DNA of 64,000 bases from Arthrobacter luteolus NBRC 107841 (GTDB taxonomy: Bacteria > Actinomycetota > Actinomycetes > Actinomycetales > Micrococcaceae), in the NCBI RefSeq assembly GCF_001552075.1, contig NZ_BCQM01000002.1, forward strand, positions 62,001-126,000. The letters run 5' to 3'. Shown piece after piece: positions 1 to 8,702 of the stretch. The first letter of the stretch is position 1. The number at the start of each line of letters is the position of its first letter. Below the pieces are notes generated by a model that did not search any database, had not been told where the DNA came from, and saw nothing but the letters and a program-made list of their open reading frames with translations. The translations under genes and the position numbers were made by a program.

Positions 1-1163
1 TCCTCCACCGCATCGAAGTATTCGGCCGGATCCTCACGGTGGTACCGGTGTACGGCGATGTAAGCGGTGTCCCGGCCGTAAGCAGTGGAGAGCCAGCGGT
101 CGTCAGCGGCGGCCCAGCGCACCTCCACCGGAAAGGAAATCCGCCAGCGGTGTGCCTGGATCAGTCCCTGCAGCGCCTCGAACGCGGAAGGCAGCAGATC
201 TGCCGGCACGGCGTACTCCATTTCCCGGAAGCGCACCGTGCGCCGCTGCGTGAAGACCTCCGGTGACAGGTCGGCATAGCTCCTGCCGCCAAGCAGCCGG
301 GCCGCTGCCCGGTTGACCGGGGGAACCAGCGCGGGAGCGGCGGTGCCGGCGGCGCAGGTCAGCCGGTACAGCGTGTTGGAGAGCAGGGATTCATCGATCC
401 AGCGGCCAAATGCCGGGAGCGGATTCCGCTCCGCAGTGCCTGGCAGCCGGGTATTGGATTTGGTGGCTGCCCGGTCGGTGTGCGGAAACCAGTAGAACTC
501 AAAGTGGTCGGTTCCCTTGACCCGGCCGGTCAGGTTTTCGAAGACCCCGGCAAGGGCTTCGGAGCGTTCTTCCGCGCGCAGCACGAAGGCAGGAACGCAC
601 TGCAGGGTCACCTCGGTGATGATGCCGAGCGCGCCGAGGCTCAGGGCAGCTGCCGGCAGCAGCGGGTCCCCGGCTTCCAGGGTGAGCAGACCGCCGTCGG
701 GCTGCACCAGGGTCAGGCCCGCCACCTGCGTGGCCAGGCCGCCGAACGCGGCACCGGTGCCGTGGGTCCCGGTGGAGATCGCCCCGGCAATGGACTGGCG
801 GTCAATGTCACCGAGGTTTGGCATCGCCAGGCCGTACGGTGCCAGGAGTCCCGGAATCCGATGCAGGCGGGTTCCTGCCAGCAGCCGGACCTGGCCGCGG
901 GCCGTGTCCACACCGAGCAGGCCCTGCAGCCGGGCCAGGTCCAGCAGGAGACCGGGAGCTTCGGCAATGCCGGTGAAACTGTGCCCGGCGCCGACGGCCT
1001 TGACCCGCTGTCCGGCAGCCGCTGCAGCTGCCACTGCCCGCTGCAGGTCCGGGACGGTGGCAGGGGCCTCGATCCGTTCCGGACGGACGCTGACGGTCCG
1101 GCCCCAGTTCCGCCACTGCTGCCGCTGGTGGGGTTGGTGCGGGATTTTGACCTGCCGGTTCAC
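1..1163 (-). CDS. D-arabinono-1,4-lactone oxidase-like FAD oxidoreductase (partial, 3' end off window)
   Basis: This encodes an FAD-linked oxidase of the vanillyl-alcohol-oxidase fold, close to the D-arabinono-1,4-lactone/alditol oxidase group; such enzymes oxidise a sugar lactone or polyol and pass electrons to O2. The N-terminal FAD domain is clear: GAGHSF near residues 58-63, whose His61 sits where related alditol oxidases attach FAD covalently, and a glycine-rich ISTGTHGTG segment further on. The start is GTG at 1163, overlapping the upstream stop in a GTGA quartet, which implies translational coupling to the PLP protein upstream. The C-terminal part, including the region where the family HWGK motif would lie, is outside the window, so substrate class cannot be judged. 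Confidence 0.85.
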   Translation of the reverse strand, partial: MNRQVKIPHQPHQRQQWRNWGRTVSVRPERIEAPATVPDLQRAVAAAAAAGQRVKAVGAGHSFTGIAEAPGLLLDLARLQGLLGVDTARGQVRLLAGTRLHRIPGLLAPYGLAMPNLGDIDRQSIAGAISTGTHGTGAAFGGLATQVAGLTLVQPDGGLLTLEAGDPLLPAAALSLGALGIITEVTLQCVPAFVLRAEERSEALAGVFENLTGRVKGTDHFEFYWFPHTDRAATKSNTRLPGTAERNPLPAFGRWIDESLLSNTLYRLTCAAGTAAPALVPPVNRAAARLLGGRSYADLSPEVFTQRRTVRFREMEYAVPADLLPSAFEALQGLIQAHRWRISFPVEVRWAAADDRWLSTAYGRDTAYIAVHRYHREDPAEYFDAVE

Positions 1164-2467
1164 AGAAATGCCTTTCCCTCGCCGCGGTAGGTGGGCAGCG
1201 CGGCAACCACAGCGCCGTCCTGGACCACCTGGAAGTGGTTGACCCGCTCGGACAGCTCGCCGCTCTTGGCGTGCCGGAGCCAGACCCGGTCTCCGACGGC
1301 GAGGTCTCCTGCTGCGCGGCCGGTGAGCGGTGTCTGTACTTCACCGGCGCCCTCCCGCGGCAGCAGCTTCAGGCCCGGCGGCCAGGCCACCTGGGGAACG
1401 CGGCTGGTGCCGGGCGGGCCGGAGGCGATCCAGCCGCCGCCCAGGATGGTGGCAGTGTTCCGGTTGGGGCGGCGCACCACATCGAGTGCGACGGCGGCAG
1501 CGGGGGCGGGGGAGAAGGCCCGGTAGGCGTCAAAAAGGTGCCCGGCGAACAGCCCTGAGCCAACCGTAATCTCAGTGACCGAAGGATCCCGGCCCGTTGC
1601 CTCGATGGATCCGGTGCCGCCGCCGTTGACAAACTCCAGGTCCGCCAGCTGCCTCAGCCCGTGGACGATCGATCCGCGGCGCTCCGTCAGTTCAGCCATG
1701 GACCGGCCCTGGATCCAGCGCATCAGCTGGTTGGCCGGCAGGGCACCGGGAACCGCATCCCCTACGCCGGCGACCTGTCCCTCGTACATCATCAGGCCCA
1801 CCAGGGTGAATCCCGGGCGGTCGAGGACACGGCGGGCCAGCCCAAGTGCCTGGTCCGGGGTGTGCAGGGGGGAGCGGCGGGTGCCGATGAAACCGAGCAC
1901 CGGTGCCTGCCAGGAGGCATCCGCGTCCAGGCAGACGCGCACCGGAGGCCGCCGCCCCGGGGATGCCAGGGAATCAATCAGGTCCAGCTGCGCTTCGTCG
2001 TCGACCATCAGCGTGACCCGGGCGGCCAGCCGCTCATCGGAGAGCAGCTGTGCCAGTGCCTTCCGGTCGGCGGTGGGATACCCGACGACGACGTCGCTGC
2101 AGCGCTCCGCCAGCCACAGGGCTTCGGGCAGGGTGAAGGCAAAAATACCCTGGAATCCCGGCAGCTCGAGCAGCGCATCCAGCACGGCCCGGACCCGGAT
2201 GGACTTGCTGGCCACGCGGAGCGGGATACCGCCGGCGCGCCGGAGCAGGTCGTGGGCATTAAACCGCAGGGCCTCCAGGCCCAGTACCGCGGCCGGCGCA
2301 GCCAGATGCGCCACGGCACTGCTCAATGAGGGCCAGTAGGCAGCCGGGTTGCGCCAGGGTTCCGCGCTGGGCGGTATGCCGAGATTAAGGGCAGAGCGCC
2401 GGGCGCCGGTTCCGCGTTCCGGGGTGCAGGCCGCGCCCGGTTCGGGCACCGGGTCAGTGAGTCTCAT
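1160..2467 (-). CDS. PLP-dependent alanine-racemase-fold amino acid deaminase/aldolase
   Basis: A 435-residue protein of the fold-type III PLP family (alanine racemase N-terminal barrel with a D-serine dehydratase/D-threonine aldolase-like C-terminal domain). The PLP lysine is probably Lys88 in RVASKSIR. A glycine-rich NGGGTGS segment in the C-terminal half of the barrel would bind the phosphate. It is annotated in relatives as an amino acid deaminase/aldolase, but the reaction is not established. The gene overlaps the downstream lactone-oxidase-like gene by four bases and follows the MerR gene by about 50 bases on the same strand, so the three may be co-transcribed. The start at 2467 is the first ATG; the first 35 residues look poorly conserved, so an internal start is possible. 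Confidence 0.82.
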   Translation of the reverse strand: MRLTDPVPEPGAACTPERGTGARRSALNLGIPPSAEPWRNPAAYWPSLSSAVAHLAAPAAVLGLEALRFNAHDLLRRAGGIPLRVASKSIRVRAVLDALLELPGFQGIFAFTLPEALWLAERCSDVVVGYPTADRKALAQLLSDERLAARVTLMVDDEAQLDLIDSLASPGRRPPVRVCLDADASWQAPVLGFIGTRRSPLHTPDQALGLARRVLDRPGFTLVGLMMYEGQVAGVGDAVPGALPANQLMRWIQGRSMAELTERRGSIVHGLRQLADLEFVNGGGTGSIEATGRDPSVTEITVGSGLFAGHLFDAYRAFSPAPAAAVALDVVRRPNRNTATILGGGWIASGPPGTSRVPQVAWPPGLKLLPREGAGEVQTPLTGRAAGDLAVGDRVWLRHAKSGELSERVNHFQVVQDGAVVAALPTYRGEGKAFL

Positions 2468-2520
2468 GCATGGATACTAGCCATGCACAGGCCGCTGCGC
2501 CCGGAACCGGACCGGAGAGG

Positions 2521-3297
2521 CTAGCTCTTCAAGCCACCTTCCAGATAGGCCAGCAGCGCCGCGCGGACGAAGGCCGCTCCGTCGGCTCCGCCGTAGTTAG
2601 CAGCAAACCGGGGATCGGCCACGTACATGTCCGCCAGCCCACGCACATACCCGGACAGGTTTGCCGGATCTGTCGGAGCGCCGGGAACGCTCTTCAACCA
2701 GTCGATGTGGCGGGCCGCCAGCCCCTTGGCAGCAGGCCCGGTGGGGTCCGTGCCCTGAGCTGCCGCTTCGGTCCAGGCCTTTCCCAGCGCTTCCGTCCCC
2801 GCCCGCCAGCCGGTGCGCTCGCCGTCGCTCATGTTCCGCCACCACTCGTCCGAGCGGGCATACGCCTCCCTGCCCCATTTCTGTTCAACTTCGTCCTTGT
2901 ACTCCGTATGGTCAAAGCCATCGAACGCTTTGTCCGCCATGATGTCCTGCCCTTCTTCCAATGCTGTGATGGTCCGCTGCACAGCGGCAATCTGCCGCCC
3001 CAGCCGTTCCCTGTCATTCCTGAGCCACGCCAGGTGGGTGCGCAGCGCGGCGGCCGCGTCCCCTTCCCGTTCCAGGACACCGGCAATGCCGTCCAGGCCC
3101 AGCCCCATCCAGCGCAGAAGCAGAATCCGCTGCAGCCGGACAAGGGCGTCCTGGTCGTAGTACCGGTAGCCGTTGGAGCCAAGGCGCGACGGCGGCAGGA
3201 GGCCAACGGCGTCGTAATGGCGCAGGGTCCGGCTGGTTGTACCGGCCAGCCGGGCAACCTCCTGCACGGACCATTCACGGGGTTCCTGTGGGTTCAC
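2521..3297 (-). CDS. MerR-family regulator with TipAS drug-binding domain
   Basis: A 258-residue transcription activator. Residues 8-75 form a MerR winged helix (WSVQEVARLAGTTSRTLRHYD followed by the YRYYD wing), residues about 80-115 are the dimerisation helix, and the rest is an all-helical TipAS-like ligand domain (AYARSDEWWRNMSDGE). TipAL-type regulators bind thiopeptides or other hydrophobic drugs and activate their own promoter by realigning a 19-bp spacer. Exactly such a promoter lies immediately upstream (3304-3334), so autoregulation is likely. The ligand and any targets beyond itself and perhaps the downstream PLP/lactone-oxidase genes are unknown. Confidence 0.88.
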   Translation of the reverse strand: MNPQEPREWSVQEVARLAGTTSRTLRHYDAVGLLPPSRLGSNGYRYYDQDALVRLQRILLLRWMGLGLDGIAGVLEREGDAAAALRTHLAWLRNDRERLGRQIAAVQRTITALEEGQDIMADKAFDGFDHTEYKDEVEQKWGREAYARSDEWWRNMSDGERTGWRAGTEALGKAWTEAAAQGTDPTGPAAKGLAARHIDWLKSVPGAPTDPANLSGYVRGLADMYVADPRFAANYGGADGAAFVRAALLAYLEGGLKS

Positions 3298-3303
3298 GCT
3301 TCC

Positions 3304-3334
3304 ACGCTAGAGGTTGACGCTGCGTCAATGTCAA
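3304..3334 (-). promoter_or_regulatory. MerR-type promoter with 19-bp spacer and dyad operator
   Basis: On the minus strand a -35 TTGACA (3329-3334) and a -10 TAGCGT (3304-3309) are separated by exactly 19 bp. The spacer holds the near-perfect palindrome TTGACGCAGCGTCAA (3314-3328). This overlong spacer with a central dyad is the defining layout of MerR-family promoters. It sits 7 bases ahead of the MerR start codon, so autoregulation on a very short leader is inferred. Confidence 0.75.
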
Positions 3335-3371
3335 TCAATCACGGTCCGCCCACGGTCCGCCCGGACACGTC

Positions 3372-4364
3372 TTAGCCCACTGTCAGCTTCGCGGCGAGTT
3401 CCTGGAGCCGCGGCCCGTCTGCCGCCAGCAGGGCATCAGCGGTTTCCAGCAGCCCGCGGATGTTGTCCGGACCGGCATTGTCCAGGGCGTGGTCCACGCC
3501 GGGGAGCAGCCGGGTTTGTATCCGGACATATCCGGCACCGAGGGCGGCGGCGAGCAGGTGGCGGGTGAGCAGTCCGGGTGCGCCGTACAGCGATTCGACC
3601 ACAGGTTCCAGGGCCGCCAGCTGTTCGGGATGGGCCAGCTGTGCCAGCGAGCCCGCTTCCAGCGAACCACCGCCCGCCTGGAGGCCGGTGCCCAGGGAGA
3701 CCAGAAGGATCTCCTCATTTCCGCCGGCGCGCCGCTGCTGCACCAGGGCCAGTGCCAGTGCCACGAACGCCGGATCGTTGGCCGCCAACCCTCCGTCCAC
3801 CAGGAGGCGGTCGACGCCGTCCGGTCCGGCATGGTGCACCGGTTCGAAATACGTGGGCGCTGACGACGTCGCCAGGGCCGCCAGCGACATCCGCGCGTCG
3901 CCGAGGGGATGCTGGCCCAGCCCTCCGCCGCTGAACAGCAGGCCGGCAAAGTGGGCCAGGTCCACCGTCACCACCGCAACCGGCTTCAGGGCCTGGGAGA
4001 GCCGCCGGTCACTGAAATACTGGTCCAGGTACCGGCGCAGCGGCTCAGAGGAATAGCGCGCCGCCCGCTGCGTGTCAGTGGATGCCTGTCCCGCGGCACA
4101 TGTGTCCAGGCGGCGTCCATGGCCGGAGAATATTTCCGCACCGTGGTCAACATAGAGCCTGCGCACCGCCGCCGCGCTGTGCGGGGTCTTTCCCTGGGCA
4201 GGGCAGGCGAGCCCCAGAGCCAGGATGCCCCCGGTGGAGGTGCCCACCATGATGTCAAAGAGATCGGCAGTATGCCGGCCCGTCAGTTCTTCGATCTTCA
4301 TCAGCCAGGTTGCAGGAATGATGCCGCGGATTCCTCCGCCGTCAATGGACAGGACTCGGATCAC
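3372..4364 (-). CDS. Patatin-like phospholipase
   Basis: A 330-residue serine lipid acyl hydrolase. It shows the oxyanion-hole motif GGGIRG (residues 9-14), the nucleophile elbow GTSTG with Ser43, and the catalytic Asp190 in the DGG motif, so the Ser-Asp dyad is intact. No signal peptide or membrane segment is evident. I chose GTG at 4364, giving MIRVLSIDGGG, because AGGAG lies six bases upstream; a longer frame from 4436 adds 24 unconserved residues. The motifs resemble those of CapV-type effectors, but no nucleotidyltransferase neighbour is present, so a housekeeping lipase is the safer reading. Confidence 0.87.
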   Translation of the reverse strand: MIRVLSIDGGGIRGIIPATWLMKIEELTGRHTADLFDIMVGTSTGGILALGLACPAQGKTPHSAAAVRRLYVDHGAEIFSGHGRRLDTCAAGQASTDTQRAARYSSEPLRRYLDQYFSDRRLSQALKPVAVVTVDLAHFAGLLFSGGGLGQHPLGDARMSLAALATSSAPTYFEPVHHAGPDGVDRLLVDGGLAANDPAFVALALALVQQRRAGGNEEILLVSLGTGLQAGGGSLEAGSLAQLAHPEQLAALEPVVESLYGAPGLLTRHLLAAALGAGYVRIQTRLLPGVDHALDNAGPDNIRGLLETADALLAADGPRLQELAAKLTVG

Positions 4365-4674
4365 GGCTGCTCCTGGGCGCTGGCGTTGCGGACCGGTTCT
4401 GCCAGCAATGCTCCGCCCGGATGCCGGACCGGTCAACCCGGGCGGAGCAGCAGCGGACGGAAACCTGACCTAAACCTGACTTATCAGGAGTTGCCAGGAG
4501 CTATTAGGTTCATCCGGAACCCCCGGGGCCCGCCCGGCGGCGTCACATAGCAGCACCGGCCGCGCCCCGGAGGCCCCGCTCAGGCTTTTGCCAGCAAGTC
4601 GGGTTAGGCTGGTCACATCTGCAGAGCACATGCTCTATTTCGCGGCTGGGAAGTCGAAGACCTCCAGAGGCACT
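4365..4674. promoter_or_regulatory. Divergent intergenic control region between patatin and desaturase genes
   Basis: This 310-base gap has no convincing gene. It contains a hairpin with perfect 10-bp arms CTCCGCCCGG (4411-4420) and CCGGGCGGAG (4438-4447), two copies of AAACCTGAC spaced 11 bp apart (4461-4469 and 4472-4480), and a short palindrome with AGAGCA/TGCTCT arms at 4623-4636 some 40 bases before the desaturase start. The 11-bp direct repeat is the kind of site used by response regulators, but no regulator can be assigned. Confidence 0.4.
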
Positions 4675-5766
4675 ATGAGCATTGCTGCACAGTCCCGTTC
4701 GGCCGGTAACACGGGCCGTACCCCCAGAAACCGGGACAATCCGGTCACCAGCAGCTACTCGGCGCTGCTGAAAATTATCCGGGATGAGGGACTGCTGAAG
4801 CGGCGCCGGGCCTTCTACATCACCACCTTCGCCTTCCTCTGCGCCGGCCTCATCGCCGCAGGCACCGGCTTCTTCCTGATCGGGGAAAGCTGGTTCCAGC
4901 TGCTGATCGCTGCCGCGCTGGGCATCCTGTTTACCCAGATTGCGTTCATCACCCACGAAGCCTCACACCGCCAGGTGTTCGAGTCCGGTCCCGCTAACGA
5001 CCGTGCCGGCCGGTTCCTGGCCAACGCCGTCGTCGGTATCAGCTACCAGTGGTGGATGAACAAGCACAACCGGCACCACGCCAACCCCAATACGGTTGGC
5101 AAGGATCCGGACATCGAGATGGACACCATTTCCTTCCAGGTCGAGCAGGCAGAGACGCGGACCGGCCTGATGGCCTGGCTGACCCGCCGGCAGGGCTGGC
5201 TGTTTTTCCCGCTGCTGCTCCTTGAAGGCGTGAACCTGCACGCGACGTCGATCCGGCACCTGTTCTCCAAGAACAAGGTCAAGGGCCGCTACACGGAGAT
5301 CACCATGGTGTTCCTGCGCCTGGGCCTCTATGTCGGCGCCGTGTTCTTCTTCCTCCCCGTCGGAATGGCATTCGCCTTCCTCGGCGTCCAGCTGGGCGTT
5401 TTTGGTGTGTACATGGGCGCGTCCTTCGCACCCAACCACAAGGGCATGCCGCTGATTCCGCGGGATTCAAAGGTGGACTTCCTGAGCCGGCAGGTCCTGA
5501 CCTCCCGCAACGTCACCGGCCGCGGCATGAACACCTTCATGGGCGGGCTGAACTACCAGGTGGAACACCACCTTTTCCCGAGCATGCCCCGCCCGCATCT
5601 GGCGCGGGCCAGCGAGATCGTCAAAGAACACTGCGCCAAGCACAAGATTCCTTACACGGAAGCCACCCTCACCGAGTCCTACGGCATTGTGGTGCGCTAC
5701 CTGAACCGGGTTGGGCTGGCCGCAAGGGACCCGTTCGACTGCCCTGTCCGGTCCCAGTACCGGTAG
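4675..5766 (+). CDS. Membrane fatty acid desaturase
   Basis: A 363-residue integral-membrane, di-iron acyl desaturase that introduces a double bond into membrane acyl chains. All three histidine boxes are visible: HEASH (94-98), HNRHH (131-135) and QVEHH (ending at His299). Hydrophobic segments lie around residues 49-70, 76-93 and 190-245. The start ATG at 4675 is preceded by AGAGG at good spacing; the frame extends upstream to 4588 but those 29 residues are not family-like. The upstream region carries paired direct repeats and a short palindrome, so temperature or membrane-stress control is plausible but unproven. Confidence 0.9.
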   Translation: MSIAAQSRSAGNTGRTPRNRDNPVTSSYSALLKIIRDEGLLKRRRAFYITTFAFLCAGLIAAGTGFFLIGESWFQLLIAAALGILFTQIAFITHEASHRQVFESGPANDRAGRFLANAVVGISYQWWMNKHNRHHANPNTVGKDPDIEMDTISFQVEQAETRTGLMAWLTRRQGWLFFPLLLLEGVNLHATSIRHLFSKNKVKGRYTEITMVFLRLGLYVGAVFFFLPVGMAFAFLGVQLGVFGVYMGASFAPNHKGMPLIPRDSKVDFLSRQVLTSRNVTGRGMNTFMGGLNYQVEHHLFPSMPRPHLARASEIVKEHCAKHKIPYTEATLTESYGIVVRYLNRVGLAARDPFDCPVRSQYR

Positions 5767-5797
5767 CCCCGGCTTGAGCATCTGACAGACTGGAATT

Positions 5798-6892
5798 ATG
5801 TCTTCGACTCCCCTCCCAGGCCTCCCCGCAGTCAAGCGGACCAAGGACCAGGCGATCCATATCGGTGCCCGGCTTGAGGACAAGCTGCATGCCTACCGGA
5901 TGGAAGCGGCCCGCAAACGCGGGGGAGTCCAGACGGTGCTTTCCTTTACCGGTTACGGATCCACCACCTGGGTGCGGGTCCTGGGCCGGGTCGTCCTCGC
6001 CAAGCCGGGAAAACTCGCAGCCCGCAGCGGTGAATCCGCCAAGGCGCTGCGCGACGGCGTGCGCGGCTGGCGCAACTTCACCAGCCCTCCGGTCAATGAC
6101 GCCGTCGTATGCATCGAAGTCGGCACCGAGAAGCACCTGGTGACGGCAGACCGCGGCGGCGTGATCGATGTTGTGCTGCCCGCGTCCCTGGCTCCGGGCT
6201 GGACCACCGTAACGCTGCGTCCCGAGGCTGAACCGGAGGCCGCCGCGGCGGTCTCACCGGTTTTCATCGTGGACCCCGGAGCCCGCACCGGAGTCATCTC
6301 GGATATTGATGACACCATCATGGTGACAGCGCTGCCGCGGCCGCTGCTCGCAGCCTGGAACACCTTTGTGCTGGATGAGCATGCACGCACCCCCACGCCC
6401 GGGATGGCCGTGATGATGGACCGGCTGGCGCGGGAAAACGAAGGCAACCCGGTGTTCTACCTTTCCACCGGGGCCTGGAACGTCGCCCCGGCCCTCACCC
6501 GCTTTATCACCCGCAACCTGTATCCGGCGGGCCCGCTCCTGCTCACCGACTGGGGGCCGACACGGGACCGCTGGTTCCGCAGCGGCCCGGAGCACAAACG
6601 GACCCAGCTCGAACGGCTGGCCGTTGAGTTTCCCGAGATCAGCTGGCTCTTGATTGGGGACAACGGGCAGCACGACGAGCAGATCTATGCAGCCTTCAGC
6701 CGGAGCCACCCGGAGAACGTGCGGGCCGTTGCTATCCGGGAACTGTCACCGGGTGAGGCTGTACTGGCCGGCGGGCGTTCGGCTGGCCGGGCCGGCGAAC
6801 AGCCCCGGGACATTCCGTGGATCTACGCACCGGACGGCGCCGGGATGTCCCGGCAGCTTTCGGAGCTTGGTCTGCTGCCGGACGCGGTCTAG
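5798..6892 (+). CDS. App1-family (DUF2183) phosphatidate phosphatase-like protein
   Basis: A 364-residue protein whose C-terminal half (from about residue 165) is the HAD-like DUF2183/App1 domain: the DIDDT signature carries the nucleophile and general-acid aspartates, followed by LSTGAWN and a later LIGDNGQHD motif with the metal-binding acidic residues. The yeast family founder dephosphorylates phosphatidic acid; bacterial members are not well characterised. No signal peptide is visible. It follows the desaturase by 31 bases on the same strand, so both may belong to one lipid-related transcription unit. Confidence 0.85.
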   Translation: MSSTPLPGLPAVKRTKDQAIHIGARLEDKLHAYRMEAARKRGGVQTVLSFTGYGSTTWVRVLGRVVLAKPGKLAARSGESAKALRDGVRGWRNFTSPPVNDAVVCIEVGTEKHLVTADRGGVIDVVLPASLAPGWTTVTLRPEAEPEAAAAVSPVFIVDPGARTGVISDIDDTIMVTALPRPLLAAWNTFVLDEHARTPTPGMAVMMDRLARENEGNPVFYLSTGAWNVAPALTRFITRNLYPAGPLLLTDWGPTRDRWFRSGPEHKRTQLERLAVEFPEISWLLIGDNGQHDEQIYAAFSRSHPENVRAVAIRELSPGEAVLAGGRSAGRAGEQPRDIPWIYAPDGAGMSRQLSELGLLPDAV

Positions 6893-6953
6893 CCTTAGCA
6901 TTCTCCTCGATGAAGCTATTGAAAAACGATAGCTAAGCGCCGATACTCGATCC

Positions 6954-7496
6954 ATGGATCAATCGGGTTCCCGAAATCAAACGGCACGTCCGAATCGAAC
7001 GGTGTCCCTGACGCGAACGGTGCGGGTGCAGCTCCGGGTCCTGCTGATCCTGGCCTTCGTGCTGATTCTCGTGGCCCAGACCGTCCTCGTGCCGGCGGTG
7101 GGCGGGGACCTGGCTGTGTCGTTCCCGGAGTATGCGTACCTGCTGCGGCCGTACGCTGCGGTGGTGATCAGCGGGTTCGCCTGTGTTCAGATCGCTGCGG
7201 GCGCCGCCTGGCTCCTGGCCGGGCTGACTGCCCCGGGCAATACCCGCCGGGCGGGAGCCTGCGCCACCGTGCTGGCCGCCGCCTGCGGAGCGGCAACCCT
7301 CCTGGCCGTCCTGCTGGCCTGGCATCTGTTCTTTGTGGTGCAGCAAGGGAATCCTGCCACCCTGTTTGCCCTGGGGGCCGCCGTCGTCACCGGCGCCGTG
7401 CTGACGGTGCTGGCAGTCAACCTCCGCAGGCGGCTGCGCCCGTCAGAGGGGACCGCACTGCGGAGCGCGGGCAGGGCCGGCGGCGTCCGGCCCTGA
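6954..7496 (+). CDS. DUF2975-type four-helix membrane protein
   Basis: A 180-residue membrane protein with four hydrophobic spans at roughly residues 25-48, 62-87, 98-122 and 132-152. The pattern LRVLLIL..VAQTVLVP..FPEYAYLRPY matches the DUF2975 family as I know it. In many bacteria this family is next to a small Cro/C1-type regulator of the YozG type, which I do not see here. It ends only five bases from the end of the convergent FUSC gene. Function is unknown. Confidence 0.65.
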   Translation: MDQSGSRNQTARPNRTVSLTRTVRVQLRVLLILAFVLILVAQTVLVPAVGGDLAVSFPEYAYLLRPYAAVVISGFACVQIAAGAAWLLAGLTAPGNTRRAGACATVLAAACGAATLLAVLLAWHLFFVVQQGNPATLFALGAAVVTGAVLTVLAVNLRRRLRPSEGTALRSAGRAGGVRP

Positions 7497-7501
7497 GCGT
7501 T

Positions 7502-8596
7502 CTAGGGCTGATCTTCCTCGGTGCGGATGGTGCGCATGATCCGGCGGAGACTCATGGCGAGGGACGCCGTGGCATCAATGGGTGAGTCCGGTGAAGCGGA
7601 ACTGTTCATCTGCCGCACCAGCTCCTGGACAGCGTCCACCGCTTCCTGGTATTCCTCGGTATCAGCGTCCCAGGTCTCCACCGCTTCCGCGCTGGCGAGC
7701 ATGGCACGCTCCAGTGCTCTCGCGACGTCATCCTGGACAGGAGTGTCCTCCGGCGTATGCCAGATGGCGGTCGCCAGGACCTCCGTCATGTCCTCGACAT
7801 AGAGGGTGACGCGTTCCATGGCGCGCAGGGCACGGAAGTCGGCGCTCAGGTCCCGTTGGTGGCGCCGTCTGCGCAGATTGCCATGCCGGCTGGAATCGGC
7901 CAGCTGAACGGCTTCGCGCACTTCGCGGCTAAAGGCCACCAGTTCGGTGCGGCGATTGGACCAGTCCTCGTGCTCCGGCGGCCAGCTTTCGCCGACGGCC
8001 ATGCCCATTTCCCGCAGCTGCTTCGCCAGGTTCAGGCGCAGTGCCGCCAGGCCGTCCACGGCGCCGTTCAGGTGCAGCGGCGGGAAAACCACGGCGTTCA
8101 CTGTCAGTCCCACGAGCACGCCCACCAGCATCTGCACTCCGTAGCCGAATGAGTAGCCATCGGCGTCGTCTCCGCCCAGGACGAGTACGAACAGGGCCGC
8201 CATGGGGAGATAATCCCGGCCGGCCCCCAGGCGGGGGATCCCGGCCAGCAGGACGCCCAGTCCCACGATCAGGGCGATCGTCCAGACAGTTGGCCCGCCG
8301 AACAACAGGGCGAGCAGGGCGAGGCCCATTCCCGTAGCCAGGCCGATCAGCGTTTGGATCCCCGCCCGTGCCGAACCGGAAACCGTTGGGTACATACTCA
8401 CCAATGCGCCCAGGGGTGCATAGTACGGGTACTGCGCCGCCACCCCGGGAACCAGCGGGGCGATCGTCCAGGCGATTCCCACGGCCACCGCTGCCTTGAT
8501 GGCGAGCTGGAGCCGGGTGTAGCGCAGCATGCCGGTGAGTCGGTTGGAGACAGCTGCAACGGACGGTTTGGGCAGGGGCTTACCTCGCAGTTGCAT
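7502..8596 (-). CDS. FUSC-family membrane protein (aromatic acid exporter-like)
   Basis: A 364-residue protein with an N-terminal block of about six transmembrane helices (residues 30-175) and a C-terminal cytoplasmic helical region of about 170 residues. This is the FUSC/ArAE-like arrangement found in fusaric-acid and aromatic-acid efflux proteins, here with a single half-repeat. It lies downstream of the LysR gene on the same strand with about 106 bases between them, so LysR control is possible. Substrate unknown. Confidence 0.78.
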   Translation of the reverse strand: MQLRGKPLPKPSVAAVSNRLTGMLRYTRLQLAIKAAVAVGIAWTIAPLVPGVAAQYPYYAPLGALVSMYPTVSGSARAGIQTLIGLATGMGLALLALLFGGPTVWTIALIVGLGVLLAGIPRLGAGRDYLPMAALFVLVLGGDDADGYSFGYGVQMLVGVLVGLTVNAVVFPPLHLNGAVDGLAALRLNLAKQLREMGMAVGESWPPEHEDWSNRRTELVAFSREVREAVQLADSSRHGNLRRRRHQRDLSADFRALRAMERVTLYVEDMTEVLATAIWHTPEDTPVQDDVARALERAMLASAEAVETWDADTEEYQEAVDAVQELVRQMNSSASPDSPIDATASLAMSLRRIMRTIRTEEDQP

Positions 8597-8702
8597 GTCG
8601 TTAGTATCCCCCGTGGCCCACGGGGCGTCGATTTATGCGAGATGGCCCACAAGGGTCCGCTGCATCGACTGCACCGGCTGCACCGGCCGGGGCAGCGGGG
8701 GC

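Noticed and set aside
3372-4364. CBASS-type CapV effector
   Set aside because: The patatin motifs fit, but there is no cGAS-like nucleotidyltransferase, ubiquitin-like or other CBASS gene next to it.
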